DNA of 62,937 nt from Chitinophagaceae bacterium (GCA_947459295.1 CANHCY010000010.1:1-62937), one strand, 5' to 3'; positions 47,759 through 56,533 are shown, numbered from the stretch's first letter. Numbers and translations are program-made. The notes: generated by a model from the letters alone, not told the origin.

Positions 47759-48530
47759 CCGAGCAAACCAAGATTCACTCAAAGCATTTTTTGATAAAAA
47801 AGTTGCGGTATACAACCAGGTAAGTTTTATAAAAGACGACCCTATTTGTATACCGCATTTGTTTTCAACAAAACAAGACATTGAGATAGCCGGTTTTTTT
47901 GCAAGCATTTTTGCATGGGGCAACAGAACCACCATCATACAAAAATCAAAAGTGCTGATGCAGCTGATGGATAATGCACCGCATCAATTTTGTGTGGAGC
48001 ACCAAGCATCTGATCTTAAAAAATTACTGGCATTTAAGCACCGTACGTTTAACACCACTGATTTACTCTATTTTATAGAATTTTTAAAAATGCATTACAG
48101 TGCGCATGAAAGTTTAGAAGCCGCTTTTTGTTTGGCACCAGATAATAATCCAGCAGCGAGGCTTCATCATTTTCATCAGTACTTTTTTTCATTGCCCGAC
48201 GCCCCACCCCGAACCAAAAAGCATATTGCTACGCCCAGTAAAGGTTCTACCTGTAAACGGCTTAATATGTACCTCAGGTGGATGGTTCGTAAAGACAATA
48301 AAGGCGTTGACTTTGGCATTTGGAATACCATTAAACCCAGCGAACTTATTTGCCCTATCGATTTACACGTTGCAAGGGTAGCCAAAAGATTTCAGTTATT
48401 AGACCGCACCAAAATAGATTGGCAAGCAGGACTTGAACTTACGCAGTACCTTAAAACACTCGATCCAAAAGATCCGGTAAAATATGATTTTGCATTATTT
48501 GGACTAGGTGTGATAGAAAAGTATGTGTAA
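47745..48530 (+). CDS. TIGR02757 family protein
   Basis: A 261-residue protein of a conserved Bacteroidota/proteobacterial family. Landmarks: FFASIFAWGNRTTIIQKSKVLMQLMD, a central HRTFNTTDLLYFIEFLK, SKGSTCKRLNMYLRWMVRKD and LICPIDLHVARVAKRF. The helix-rich layout and GSTCKRLNM...DLHV spacing resemble helix-hairpin-helix DNA glycosylase-like folds, but that is an inference. It begins 14 bp before the AIM24-like gene ends, so the two are translated together. Confidence 0.85.
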   Translation: MAGDNRANQDSLKAFFDKKVAVYNQVSFIKDDPICIPHLFSTKQDIEIAGFFASIFAWGNRTTIIQKSKVLMQLMDNAPHQFCVEHQASDLKKLLAFKHRTFNTTDLLYFIEFLKMHYSAHESLEAAFCLAPDNNPAARLHHFHQYFFSLPDAPPRTKKHIATPSKGSTCKRLNMYLRWMVRKDNKGVDFGIWNTIKPSELICPIDLHVARVAKRFQLLDRTKIDWQAGLELTQYLKTLDPKDPVKYDFALFGLGVIEKYV

Positions 48531-48539
48531 TTTAATAGT

Positions 48540-48818
48540 ATGGAATTAAGCCTCGAAACCATAGAAAAACTCGATCCATCGGCCCTAACAAAGCTCATCA
48601 ACGAATGGATCACCCAAGACTTTAAAAAGCTGCTACTGGTGCTTTACCGTCTAGACGTGAGCGAGAAAAAACTGAGTCAATTACTTGCTGAAAACAAGGG
48701 TGTAGACGCCGCCAATATCATTGCTGCCCTCATTATTGAGCGGATTGCGGCGGCAAAAGCCTCTAGGGAAAAGTACAAAATGGACCCCTCTACCATACCT
48801 GACGACGAAAAATGGTGA
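48540..48818 (+). CDS. Small conserved hypothetical protein
   Basis: A 92-residue, highly charged, helical protein (MELSLETIEKLDPSALTKLINEWI, then KLLLVLYRLDVSEKKLSQLL) with no signal or membrane segment. It starts 9 bp after TIGR02757 and is probably in the same operon. The layout looks like a small Bacteroidota-specific protein family; I do not recognise a function. Confidence 0.7.
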   Translation: MELSLETIEKLDPSALTKLINEWITQDFKKLLLVLYRLDVSEKKLSQLLAENKGVDAANIIAALIIERIAAAKASREKYKMDPSTIPDDEKW

Positions 48819-48897
48819 TTTTAACAGAAAAACAGGCGCCAAATCTCTAGTTTTATATAACTTTATAGCATAATCTAAAAACACTAAAACACTTTTT

Positions 48898-49083
48898 ATG
48901 AAAAAAATAATGATGCTTGCTGTTGCAGCTTTACTAACTACAGGTGCTGTTTTTGCTTGTGATGGTAAAAAAGATTGCACAAAATGCAAGAAAGAAGAGA
49001 AAAAAGCTTGTGGTAAAGACTGCAAGAAAGATTGCAAAAAATGCAAGAAAGACCCTAAAACTGCAAGCATTGTAAAAAATTAA
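48898..49083 (+). CDS. Small exported Cys/Lys-rich peptide
   Basis: A 61-residue protein: a signal peptide (MKKIMMLAVAALLTTGAVFA) followed by a 41-residue mature part with seven Cys (21, 27, 30, 38, 42, 46, 49) and 16 Lys. Two CxxC pairs (27-30, 46-49) and repeated K-K-D-C units suggest metal binding or a polycation. The signal ends VFA-C, so Cys21 may instead be a lipidation site, as in the nearby LFAC lipoprotein type; sequence cannot decide. It is followed by a strong terminator, which supports a dedicated short transcript. No family is recognised. Confidence 0.75.
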   Translation: MKKIMMLAVAALLTTGAVFACDGKKDCTKCKKEEKKACGKDCKKDCKKCKKDPKTASIVKN

Positions 49084-49101
49084 TTTTACAATCAACTATA
49101 T

Positions 49102-49133
49102 AAAAAAGCCGCTAACATGTTAGCGGCTTTTTT
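49102..49133. terminator. Bidirectional intrinsic terminator
   Basis: A perfect 32-nt palindrome: AAAAAAGCCGCTAACA paired with TGTTAGCGGCTTTTTT. It has a GC-rich stem and a six-T tract on each strand, so it can stop transcription from the Cys-rich peptide gene (plus) and from the yjjG-like gene (minus), which converge here. Confidence 0.93.
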
Positions 49134-49148
49134 ATGGAACCTATGTAA

Positions 49149-49844
49149 CTATAAAATTTTAGCAATAGACGGTAAATCAAAAACTTCATGGGTGGCATGT
49201 ACATGTGGTATAGCGCCAATATGATTTACAAAAATGGTATCCATTCCAGCGTTTATGCCGCCTTTAATATCAGCGTCTTGGTTATCTCCAATCATAATAC
49301 TATTACTAGCAGAAGCGCCTGTTTTAGCAAACGCGTAATCAAAAATTTCTTTATTGGGTTTTAAACTATTACTTGCTTCTGAAGTAATAACTGCACCAAA
49401 GTATGGATCTAGTCCTGCGTATTTAATTTTTTGGTGTTGCACATTTTCAAAACCATTGGTAACAAGGTGCATCTGGTATCCTTTCTCTTGCAAATAAGTG
49501 AGTAGCTCGGTAGTGCCTTCAAACAATGATTTTTTGGTAGGGAGTATTTCTAAAAAGTCGAGTGACATTTGCCTAGAGAGTGTTTCGTCTGCTATTTTAT
49601 ATTCTAAAAGTGCCAACCACATTCGCTTCCACTTTAATTCCTCCTGTTTAATAAAACCCTTGGTATACCTATCCCATAAGCGGTGATTATGCGCACTATA
49701 ATGATCAAAAAAATGATCAAAACTTTCAACACCCCTGCCAGCTAAGTTGTGCACGGTGTAAAGGTCTTGTAGGCTTTCTTTGGCGTTCGTTTCAAAATCC
49801 CAAAGGGTATGATCTAGGTCAAAGAAAAGGTGTTGGTATTTCAT
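49149..49844 (-). CDS. yjjG: Non-canonical pyrimidine nucleotidase, YjjG family (HAD)
   Basis: A 231-residue HAD hydrolase. Motif I is FFDLDHTLWDFETNA with the catalytic Asp pair, motif II VTNGFENVQ, the motif III lysine is in SNSLKPNKEIFD, and motif IV is MIGDNQDADIKGG. LWDFETNA...SLQDLY and KRMWLALL match the YjjG type, which cleans up non-canonical nucleotides. The gene ends at a shared terminator; its start is divergent from the SDR gene with a spacer of only about 30-50 bp. Confidence 0.9.
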   Translation of the reverse strand: MKYQHLFFDLDHTLWDFETNAKESLQDLYTVHNLAGRGVESFDHFFDHYSAHNHRLWDRYTKGFIKQEELKWKRMWLALLEYKIADETLSRQMSLDFLEILPTKKSLFEGTTELLTYLQEKGYQMHLVTNGFENVQHQKIKYAGLDPYFGAVITSEASNSLKPNKEIFDYAFAKTGASASNSIMIGDNQDADIKGGINAGMDTIFVNHIGAIPHVHATHEVFDLPSIAKIL

Positions 49845-49892
49845 GCGGTAAAGTTAAAGCAGTTTTACCCAAAAAATATGTTACTTCGTAGT

Positions 49893-50591
49893 ATGATAGT
49901 TGTAATTACAGGCGCCTCTAAAGGCATTGGAAAAGCAGTAGCTACTGCATTTGCACAAAAAGGGTATACCCTTCTACTTTGTAGTAGAGGTGAAACGGCT
50001 TTGTATGATACCGTTTCTGCTCTGCAAACTGCTTACCCAGATGCAACTATTAAAGCAAGGCCCACCGATATGTCTAACGAAGCGGATGTGCATGCTTTTG
50101 CAGCTTGGTGCTTAGAAAAAGGAACGCCCGATATTGTTATCAATAATGCAGGACATTTTGTACCCGGCAGTATTTATAACGAAGCACCTGGCACACTTGC
50201 TACGATGATAGAAAGCAATTTGTACAGCGCTTATCATTTAACAAGAGCTTTGCTTGCTCCCATGATGTCCGCTAAAAAAGGACATATTTTTAATATTTGC
50301 TCGATAGCATCACTTAATGCATATGCAAATGGTGGTAGTTATAGTATCAGCAAATTTGCTCTTGCTGGATTTACAAAAAATTTACGCGAAGAATTAAAGC
50401 CACACGGCATAAAAGTTACGGGCGTTTATCCTGGAGCTGTTTATACGGCAAGTTGGGACGGATCGGGCGTAGACCCTAAAAGAATTATGGAAGCAAGTGA
50501 TGTTGCTACAATGATTGTGGCTGCTGCTTCCTTATCTAATGCAGCCGTTGCCGAAGACATTGTGCTAAGGCCTCAATTAGGCGATTTATAA
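49893..50591 (+). CDS. Short-chain dehydrogenase/reductase (SDR)
   Basis: Start placed at the ATG at 49893 (MIVVITGASKGIGKAV, 232 residues); 49878 is an alternative, and 49830 would overlap yjjG. A classical SDR: TGASKGIG cofactor loop, NNAGHFVPG, catalytic Ser in ICSIAS and the YSISKFAL Tyr-x3-Lys motif, then PGAVYT. It probably reduces a carbonyl with NADPH; substrate is unknown. It converges with psd with 14 bp between the stops. Confidence 0.9.
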   Translation: MIVVITGASKGIGKAVATAFAQKGYTLLLCSRGETALYDTVSALQTAYPDATIKARPTDMSNEADVHAFAAWCLEKGTPDIVINNAGHFVPGSIYNEAPGTLATMIESNLYSAYHLTRALLAPMMSAKKGHIFNICSIASLNAYANGGSYSISKFALAGFTKNLREELKPHGIKVTGVYPGAVYTASWDGSGVDPKRIMEASDVATMIVAAASLSNAAVAEDIVLRPQLGDL

Positions 50592-50605
50592 AAGGAAATC
50601 TAGTA

Positions 50606-51265
50606 TTAAGACCAAGTAGCAAGAACAGTTACACCACCTTTTACAACCTGATTAAGTGCAACGTTAATTTTAGTACCTACTGGTAATAAAATGTCAACCC
50701 TGCTACCAAATTTAATAAAGCCGTACTCCTCGGTTTGCTTTACTTCTTGACCTACTGAAGTATAATTACAAATACGTTTTGCAAGCGCACCAGCAATTTG
50801 TTTGTATAAAATAGTGCCGTGGTTATTTTCTACAGCTACACTCCATCTTTCATTTTCGGTAGAAGATTTTGGATGCCATGCAACCAGGTACTTTCCTTTG
50901 TGGTACTGGTTATATACTACTTTACCGCTCATTGGATTTCTATTCACGTGCACATTTGCTGGGCTCATAAACACACTCACCTGAATGCGTTTGTCTTTAA
51001 AATATTCAACATCTGTAATTTCTTCAATCACTACTACTTTACCATCGGCAGGACAAATAATTTGATTGTCGTTGATGGTTAAGGTTCTATTGGGAATTCT
51101 AAAAAATGAAATGATAAATAAAAAGAAGAAAAGCGTTAGGCCAAAAATAGCGCCCGCTAATCTAGGGCAACAGGTTCCTAAATAAGAAATTGAAATTAAA
51201 TTGATAATACCAAAAATGAGGGCGGTAATACCAATGGTGCGGAAACCTTCGCGGTGAATTGTCAT
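50606..51265 (-). CDS. psd: Phosphatidylserine decarboxylase family protein
   Basis: I place the start at the ATG at 51265 (MTIHREGFRTIGITALI, 219 residues), because a longer reading overlaps cdsA. The N-terminal hydrophobic segments are followed by ICPADGKVVVIEE, VSVFMSPANVHVNRNP, HKGKYLVAWHPKSSTENER and KFGSRVDILLP. The Gly-Ser in FGS is the expected self-cleavage site giving the pyruvoyl group. It makes phosphatidylethanolamine from phosphatidylserine and lies 34 bp after cdsA, a functional pairing in phospholipid synthesis. Confidence 0.92.
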   Translation of the reverse strand: MTIHREGFRTIGITALIFGIINLISISYLGTCCPRLAGAIFGLTLFFFLFIISFFRIPNRTLTINDNQIICPADGKVVVIEEITDVEYFKDKRIQVSVFMSPANVHVNRNPMSGKVVYNQYHKGKYLVAWHPKSSTENERWSVAVENNHGTILYKQIAGALAKRICNYTSVGQEVKQTEEYGFIKFGSRVDILLPVGTKINVALNQVVKGGVTVLATWS

Positions 51266-51299
51266 AATTATGATTTGAGTTGCAAATGTAAAGTAAAAT

Positions 51300-51992
51300 C
51301 TATTGCGCAAAAAGTGTTAGGATAAGCCAAACAGTGGGGCCAGCTAATAATAAGGAGTCGAAACGGTCAAAAAAACCACCATGACCTGGCATGATATTGC
51401 CACTATCTTTAACACCAGCCATTCTTTTAAACTTACTTTCGATGAGATCACCCATTGTGCCCATAATGGCAGAAGTAGCACTCACAATAATGAGCGTTTG
51501 ATAAGAGAGCCCTGTTAAAGACCTTCCTAATAATACTACTGCTACTACTGCAAGTAATGCACCACCAATGGTTCCCTCCCATGTTTTTTTAGGAGACAAA
51601 GCAGAGAGCGGCGTTTTACCTATAAAAGAACCTACTATATAGGCCATGGTATCATTGATCCAAATACTCACAATAACAAGCATGGGTAACACATAATACG
51701 CTGTCGTACCCAACACAGCAATCCAATGCGCAGAAGCTAAATGCTTAATTGCGCAAAAGCTAATAGTCATATACATAAGTCCAAATAAACTATACAACAA
51801 CTTAGCTGTTTTAGTGTGAATGGTGGGGGTGTTTTTTATGAGATTATTGTATTCAATCAAGCAACCTGTATACACAATTGAAAAAAGTATGATAAAACTA
51901 TCGATACTATAAAAGATGGCACCGAGCATGACCACTACAAAAATAATTGCTGATAAAGCCCTTGTTCTAAATGTTTGAAGATCGAATGCCAT
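51300..51992 (-). CDS. cdsA: Phosphatidate cytidylyltransferase (CDP-diacylglycerol synthase)
   Basis: A 230-residue integral membrane enzyme with about six hydrophobic segments. The CDP-diacylglycerol synthase signature is exact: SKFKRMAGVKDSGNIMPGHGGFFDRFDS, split here as SKFKRMAGVKDSGN and MPGHGGFFDRFD. It also has WINDTMAYIVGSFIGK and SPKKTWEG. It makes CDP-diacylglycerol, the precursor of all phospholipids, from phosphatidic acid and CTP. It is 8 bp after the DUF2007 gene and 34 bp before psd. Confidence 0.96.
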   Translation of the reverse strand: MAFDLQTFRTRALSAIIFVVVMLGAIFYSIDSFIILFSIVYTGCLIEYNNLIKNTPTIHTKTAKLLYSLFGLMYMTISFCAIKHLASAHWIAVLGTTAYYVLPMLVIVSIWINDTMAYIVGSFIGKTPLSALSPKKTWEGTIGGALLAVVAVVLLGRSLTGLSYQTLIIVSATSAIMGTMGDLIESKFKRMAGVKDSGNIMPGHGGFFDRFDSLLLAGPTVWLILTLFAQ

Positions 51993-52000
51993 AGTAACGA

Positions 52001-52219
52001 TTATACGGTAAAGTCTAAATGTTCCGACTGTTGATCAATCAGTAATCTTGCAAATGCTACCATATCATGCGGCACATAAAGTTGAATATCACCAAACATC
52101 GGATAGCTACTATCTTGTTTGTTTAACAATTGAACTGGTACATCATTTTCTGCGAGTACGCCTTCGATGATGGAAGCTTCTGCAAAAACGCGTGTACTAA
52201 ATACTTTTTCCCAAGACAT
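52001..52219 (-). CDS. DUF2007 small protein
   Basis: A 72-residue soluble protein starting MSWEKVFSTRVFAEASIIEGVL and with a GDIQLYVP strand: a DUF2007 (putative signal-transducing) ferredoxin-like fold. It lies between the CPBP protease gene (41 bp away) and cdsA (8 bp). No function is established. Confidence 0.85.
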   Translation of the reverse strand: MSWEKVFSTRVFAEASIIEGVLAENDVPVQLLNKQDSSYPMFGDIQLYVPHDMVAFARLLIDQQSEHLDFTV

Positions 52220-52260
52220 AAAAATTCAATCGTTTAAAATGAGGCGCTAGAATTGTAAAG

Positions 52261-53163
52261 TTACACCGGTTTGTTCAATGTTGGACTATGCTTTTTAAAT
52301 GCTTTAAAAGAAAACCAAAGCACAAGAAGTCCAATAATGCCCCACCAAACAGCAATATTTTCATTCATGGCTTTTTCTAAAGATTTACCTTGTTTGGTAA
52401 CAATATATAATTGTGTAACAATAAGTCCATTGTTTAAAAAATGCATAAAAATACTGAGCCAAATATTTTTACTATAATAAAATAGTAAGCCGAGTACGAT
52501 GCCGAGTGCTGTCCTAGATAAAAAACCAAAAAATGAAAAATGTATGGCACTAAAAAAGATGCTTGTAATGATGATACCTATCCAAACATTTTTTGTCCAT
52601 CCAATAAATAATGGCTGCACTGTAGATCTAAATAGTATTTCTTCGAAAAGAGCAGGGGCTAATGCCATTACAAAAAGAGCCGCTATATAATCTTGTACAC
52701 TATTCATGCGGGCCATGTTTAGCATGAGTGTTTTATAGGTTTCTTCCAGTGCTTTTGCTTGTTCTAATAATGAAGCTGGTAAAGGAATATGTTGACTCAC
52801 CTCTGCGAGAGAACCACTAAGTAGAATACCACCATAGGTAATAGGTAATGTATAGAGCAACAGTTTTGAATCAGAGATCGAAGAGAAACCGAAGGCGCTT
52901 AATATACTTTGTGAATCTTTTTTATTAATGCGCGTAAAAATTACAGCAGGAACAACAAAAGCAGCGAGCGTAGCGCCCAAATTGAGGATTTTAGACATGC
53001 CTGCATTGGCTGGTAAATTTAGTAGCGCTGGTACTTCTAACAACTTACAATGTAGCAGTTGACTCCCTACAAGCGTTAACAAAAAGGTGCCCACAATCAT
53101 AAATACCCCTAAAAGCCCCATTAAAAATATAAATTGAACCGGATAACTATAGGTTTGTTTCAT
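52261..53163 (-). CDS. CPBP family intramembrane metalloprotease
   Basis: A 300-residue protein with about eight membrane segments. The CPBP (Abi, CAAX-protease-like) motifs are present: EEILFR (Glu-Glu-x3-Arg), FSAIHFSFFGF, and a third His in FMHFLNNGLIV. Those residues form the metal site. Targets in bacteria are mostly unknown. First gene of a minus-strand unit CPBP-DUF2007-cdsA-psd, with a good promoter candidate 54-84 bp upstream. Confidence 0.92.
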   Translation of the reverse strand: MKQTYSYPVQFIFLMGLLGVFMIVGTFLLTLVGSQLLHCKLLEVPALLNLPANAGMSKILNLGATLAAFVVPAVIFTRINKKDSQSILSAFGFSSISDSKLLLYTLPITYGGILLSGSLAEVSQHIPLPASLLEQAKALEETYKTLMLNMARMNSVQDYIAALFVMALAPALFEEILFRSTVQPLFIGWTKNVWIGIIITSIFFSAIHFSFFGFLSRTALGIVLGLLFYYSKNIWLSIFMHFLNNGLIVTQLYIVTKQGKSLEKAMNENIAVWWGIIGLLVLWFSFKAFKKHSPTLNKPV

Positions 53164-53182
53164 GAGTTGAAAAATAAGCTTG

Positions 53183-53190
53183 TAAATTTG
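53183..53190 (+). promoter_or_regulatory. Possible -7 element for the tRNA-dihydrouridine synthase gene
   Basis: TAAATTTG matches TAnnTTTG about 80 bp upstream of the start, but no TTTG is found at 19 nt upstream, so the match is only partial. Confidence 0.25.
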
Positions 53191-53216
53191 CGCGAGCGCC
53201 GCAGTTGTTTCAAGTA

Positions 53217-53247
53217 CTAAGATAACACTTGAAGTGGTTGTGACAAA
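53217..53247 (-). promoter_or_regulatory. Candidate promoter of the CPBP-cdsA-psd unit
   Basis: On the minus strand, TTTG, exactly 19 nt, then TATCTTAG, one mismatch from TAnnTTTG. The CPBP start lies 53 bp downstream. Confidence 0.5.
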
Positions 53248-53270
53248 GAGCGGATAAATTATAAAACACC

Positions 53271-54308
53271 ATGGTTAAAATAGATACAATAGAACTTCCC
53301 GATTTTCCGCTTTTGTTAGCACCCATGGAAGATGTGAGTGATCCACCATTTAGGGTGGTTTGTAAAGAAAACGGGGCAGATTTAATGTACACCGAATTTA
53401 TTAGTAGCGAAGGTCTTATAAGAGACGCTATTAAAAGCCGTAAAAAATTAGACATTTTTGATTACGAAAGACCGGTAGGTATTCAAATATTTGGAGGTGA
53501 TGAAGATAGCTTGGCCCTTGCTGCTAAAATTGTAGATGTTACCAACCCCGATTTATTAGATATTAATTTTGGTTGCCCTGTAAAAAAGGTAGCCTGCAAA
53601 GGTGCAGGTGCAGGTGTTTTAAAAGACCTTGATTTAATGGTACGTTTAACGTCTGCGGTAGTGAAGGCCACCAAGCTACCCGTTACTGTAAAAACAAGAC
53701 TTGGTTGGGATGAAGACAGTAAAAATATTGAAGAAGTAGCTGAGCGTTTACAAGACGTAGGCATTAAAGCACTTAGCATTCATGGACGTACCCGCGCTCA
53801 AATGTATAAAGGAGAAGCTGATTGGACTTTAATCGCGAAAGTAAAAAACAACCCACGCATTCATATTCCTATTTTTGGAAATGGAGATATAGATAGCCCA
53901 CAAAAAGCAGTGGCCTATAAAAATAGATATGGCGTAGATGGCGTTATGATTGGTAGAGCAGCGATTGGCTATCCATGGATTTTTAGAGAAATCAAGCACT
54001 ATATTAAAACCGGTGAAATGATGGCAGCGCCAACAGTGGCGGAGCGTGTAGCTGTTTGCAAACAACACTTAATACAATCAGTGGCGTGGAAAGGTCCAGT
54101 GGTAGGTATTAATGAAATGAGAAGACATTACGCCAACTATCTAAAAGGATTACCGGGCATTAAAGATTACAGAAGTAGACTAGTAACCATCAAAGAAAGC
54201 GAAGGCGTAGAAGAAGTGCTTGACGAGATAGGAGAAGTATTCAAAGACTTTATTGTAGAAAGAGCGCCGATTGAATTAATTAACTACCACGAAAACTGTC
54301 CGCTGTAA
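53271..54308 (+). CDS. dusB: tRNA-dihydrouridine synthase (DusB-like)
   Basis: A 345-residue flavoprotein that reduces uridine in the tRNA D-loop. Landmarks: LLAPMEDVSDPPFRVVCKENGADLMYTEF split over residues 14-45, INFGCPVKKVACKGAGAG with the catalytic Cys, KTRLGWDED, SIHGRTRAQMYKGEADW and GVMIGRAAIGYPWIF. The NifR3/DusB subgroup fits best, but Dus subgroups are hard to separate by eye. Monocistronic between divergent and convergent neighbours. Confidence 0.9.
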   Translation: MVKIDTIELPDFPLLLAPMEDVSDPPFRVVCKENGADLMYTEFISSEGLIRDAIKSRKKLDIFDYERPVGIQIFGGDEDSLALAAKIVDVTNPDLLDINFGCPVKKVACKGAGAGVLKDLDLMVRLTSAVVKATKLPVTVKTRLGWDEDSKNIEEVAERLQDVGIKALSIHGRTRAQMYKGEADWTLIAKVKNNPRIHIPIFGNGDIDSPQKAVAYKNRYGVDGVMIGRAAIGYPWIFREIKHYIKTGEMMAAPTVAERVAVCKQHLIQSVAWKGPVVGINEMRRHYANYLKGLPGIKDYRSRLVTIKESEGVEEVLDEIGEVFKDFIVERAPIELINYHENCPL

Positions 54309-54318
54309 TAATTTTATT

Positions 54319-55005
54319 TTATTGAAGTTGTGTTGTAACAACCTCATCAAGTGGAGACACTGTTTGCGGAAAGTAAGCTGTTAATACTCCTTCTTCATTA
54401 ACTAAGTATTTACAAAAATTCCAAACGGGTGCTTTACTGCACCAACCATTTGCAGATGCGCTTGACAGCCACTGGTACACACTTTGTTGCTCGGCACCCT
54501 TTACCACAGAGCCTTTGCGCATCAGTAAAAAAGTAACGCCATAATTAACCTTGCAAAAAGTGGCGATGTCTGCGTCAGACTTTTTTTCTTGCTCCTTAAA
54601 ATCATTAGCAGGAAATCCAATCACAATTAAATTATTTTTATACTGCTGATAGAGTGCTTCGAGCTCTTTGTACTGGCCGGTATAACCACAATCGGAAGCG
54701 GTATTTACAAGCAATACTTTTTTACCTCTAAAGGTTTCGAAAGAAATAGAATCACCATTATTTAAAACGGCATTAAGTGCATAAAAATCTTGAATCGGTT
54801 GCTTGCCGGCTGTATTGATTTGAACCGCATTTTTAGCACCCATTAATTTTCCAGGAAACATAATCACCGGATACATGGTTTTTAAAATGGATTGTCTATA
54901 ACTCATGTCTTTCTTTTTCATAAGTAAAACAGAGCCAACAATAACACCAAAAACAATCGCAAATTTTATCATCATGGGTTTACTATTTTTTAAATGCATA
55001 CGCAT
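54319..55005 (-). CDS. Membrane-anchored glutathione peroxidase-like protein
   Basis: Starts at the ATG at 55005, whose A is the last base of the aldehyde dehydrogenase TAA (TAATG coupling), giving 228 residues. A single N-terminal hydrophobic segment (MIKFAIVFGVIVGSVLLM) anchors or exports it; the thioredoxin-like domain begins near DFYALNAVLNNGD. The catalytic Cys is in NTASDCGYTGQY, the active-site Gln in FKEQEK and Trp-Asn in APVWNFCKYLV. FPANDF replaces the usual FPCNQF, a change worth noting. FCKVNYGVTF offers a possible resolving Cys. It probably reduces lipid or organic hydroperoxides. Confidence 0.88.
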   Translation of the reverse strand: MRMHLKNSKPMMIKFAIVFGVIVGSVLLMKKKDMSYRQSILKTMYPVIMFPGKLMGAKNAVQINTAGKQPIQDFYALNAVLNNGDSISFETFRGKKVLLVNTASDCGYTGQYKELEALYQQYKNNLIVIGFPANDFKEQEKKSDADIATFCKVNYGVTFLLMRKGSVVKGAEQQSVYQWLSSASANGWCSKAPVWNFCKYLVNEEGVLTAYFPQTVSPLDEVVTTQLQ

Positions 55006-56372
55006 TAACCTATTAATTTTTTTAACAACCAACCTTTACCTTTATATGGCGGATATTTTAAATCTGGATCAAGCCAAGTAGGCGTTTTCATCACGGATTT
55101 AATATGCGAGAAAGTATCAAAACTTAATTTACCATGATATCCACCCATACCGCTAAAACCCCTACCACCAAAGGGTAATGCGTGGTTGGTTAAATGCCAG
55201 CTGGTATTATTAACGCAGGCCCCTCCCGATGGAACATTTGTTAACCAGTACTGCTCTGATGCTGCACTATTTGTAAATACATAAAATGCCAAAGGATTTG
55301 GATGGCGGTTAATAATTGCAAGTGCTTCTTCGTTGGTATCGTAGGTAAGTATTGGAAGTATCGGACCAAAAATTTCGTCTTGCATCACTTTGCTATCTAC
55401 AGATACATTTGTTAGTATGGTAGGTTCAATAAATAAAGTAGCTGCATTTGATTTTCCGCCATGCACCACTGTGCCGTCTTGCAAATAACTTACAAGTCGT
55501 TGCCACTGTTTTTCATTGATGATTTTTCCGTAACCATCTGTGTTCGCTGGATCTTCTCCATAAAACTTTTTGGTGGCGATAATAAGTTCTTGTATCAAAC
55601 TATCTTTTAATGCGGTAGGCACAAGCACATAATCTGGCGCCACGCACATTTGACCACAATTGGAAAATTTAGAATTGACAATGCGGCGTGCTGCAACGCG
55701 CACATTGGCGTCAGCAGTAAGTACAGCAGGGCTTTTGCCGCCTAGCTCTAATGTTACGGGCACTAATTTTTCGGCGGCTTGCTTATAAATAATTTTGCCT
55801 ACAAACGTACTACCGGTATAAAAAATATGATCGAACCTGAAATTTTCAAACAGTGGAGGCAACACAGCTGCACCATCACCCTCTAGATATAGCATGTAAT
55901 TTTCAGGAAACAACTGCTTGATCATTTTACCCATGATAGCAGCAGTAGCTCCTGCAAATTCACTTGGTTTTAATACCGCGCAATTGCCTGCAGCAATCGC
56001 GCCAATCAGTGGCGTAAATAAAAGTTGAAATGGATAATTCCAAGGTGCAATAATACATACGACACCTAATGGTTCTGGAACGGTATAACAACTAGAAGGT
56101 TGATTTAATAAATTGGTAGGCACACTAGTGGGTTGCATCCAACTTTTTAGGTGCTTGATAGTATAGTTTAATTCATTTAAGAAAAAACCTACTTCCGTGG
56201 CCCAGGCTTCTTCTTCCGATTTTTTAAGATCGGTATGGAGCGCTTGTGCTAGCTCTTTTTCATGGTCTAACACCAGTTTTTTTAAGGCCTCCAGCCTGGC
56301 AAGCCTAAAAGCAAAAGATTGGGTAGCACCTGACATAAAATACTGTCTGAGTGCATGCAATTGTTCATTCAT
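55005..56372 (-). CDS. Aldehyde dehydrogenase family protein
   Basis: A 455-residue cytosolic NAD(P)-dependent enzyme of the class 3 (YwdH/CalB-like) size. Motifs: APWNYPFQLLFTPLIGAIAAGN, FTGSTFVGKIIYKQA (written FYTGSTFVGKI), the catalytic Glu in TLELGGKSPAVL and catalytic Cys in NCGQMCVAPDYVL, then DEIFGPILPI and PFGGRGFSGMGGYHG. It makes acids from aldehydes, perhaps from lipid breakdown. It is translationally coupled to the peroxidase next to it, so detoxifying lipid peroxidation products is a sensible joint role. Confidence 0.93.
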   Translation of the reverse strand: MNEQLHALRQYFMSGATQSFAFRLARLEALKKLVLDHEKELAQALHTDLKKSEEEAWATEVGFFLNELNYTIKHLKSWMQPTSVPTNLLNQPSSCYTVPEPLGVVCIIAPWNYPFQLLFTPLIGAIAAGNCAVLKPSEFAGATAAIMGKMIKQLFPENYMLYLEGDGAAVLPPLFENFRFDHIFYTGSTFVGKIIYKQAAEKLVPVTLELGGKSPAVLTADANVRVAARRIVNSKFSNCGQMCVAPDYVLVPTALKDSLIQELIIATKKFYGEDPANTDGYGKIINEKQWQRLVSYLQDGTVVHGGKSNAATLFIEPTILTNVSVDSKVMQDEIFGPILPILTYDTNEEALAIINRHPNPLAFYVFTNSAASEQYWLTNVPSGGACVNNTSWHLTNHALPFGGRGFSGMGGYHGKLSFDTFSHIKSVMKTPTWLDPDLKYPPYKGKGWLLKKLIG

Positions 56373-56533
56373 AGAAAAAGAGGTTAATATAGTAGCAATT
56401 TATACCTAAATAACGATACTCCTAACCTATTTGTTCGGACCCTAAATATAATTTTAGCATTTCCCCATTTTTCAATAATTTAACCATCTCAAAAAACATG
56501 TAGGTTTACTCCTACTTCAACGATTCTATACCT

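Noticed and set aside
48681..49070. 129-residue minus-strand ORF across the Cys-rich peptide gene
   Set aside because: It runs antisense to two plus genes; its FLHFLQSFLQSL repeat is the complement of the Lys/Cys repeat.
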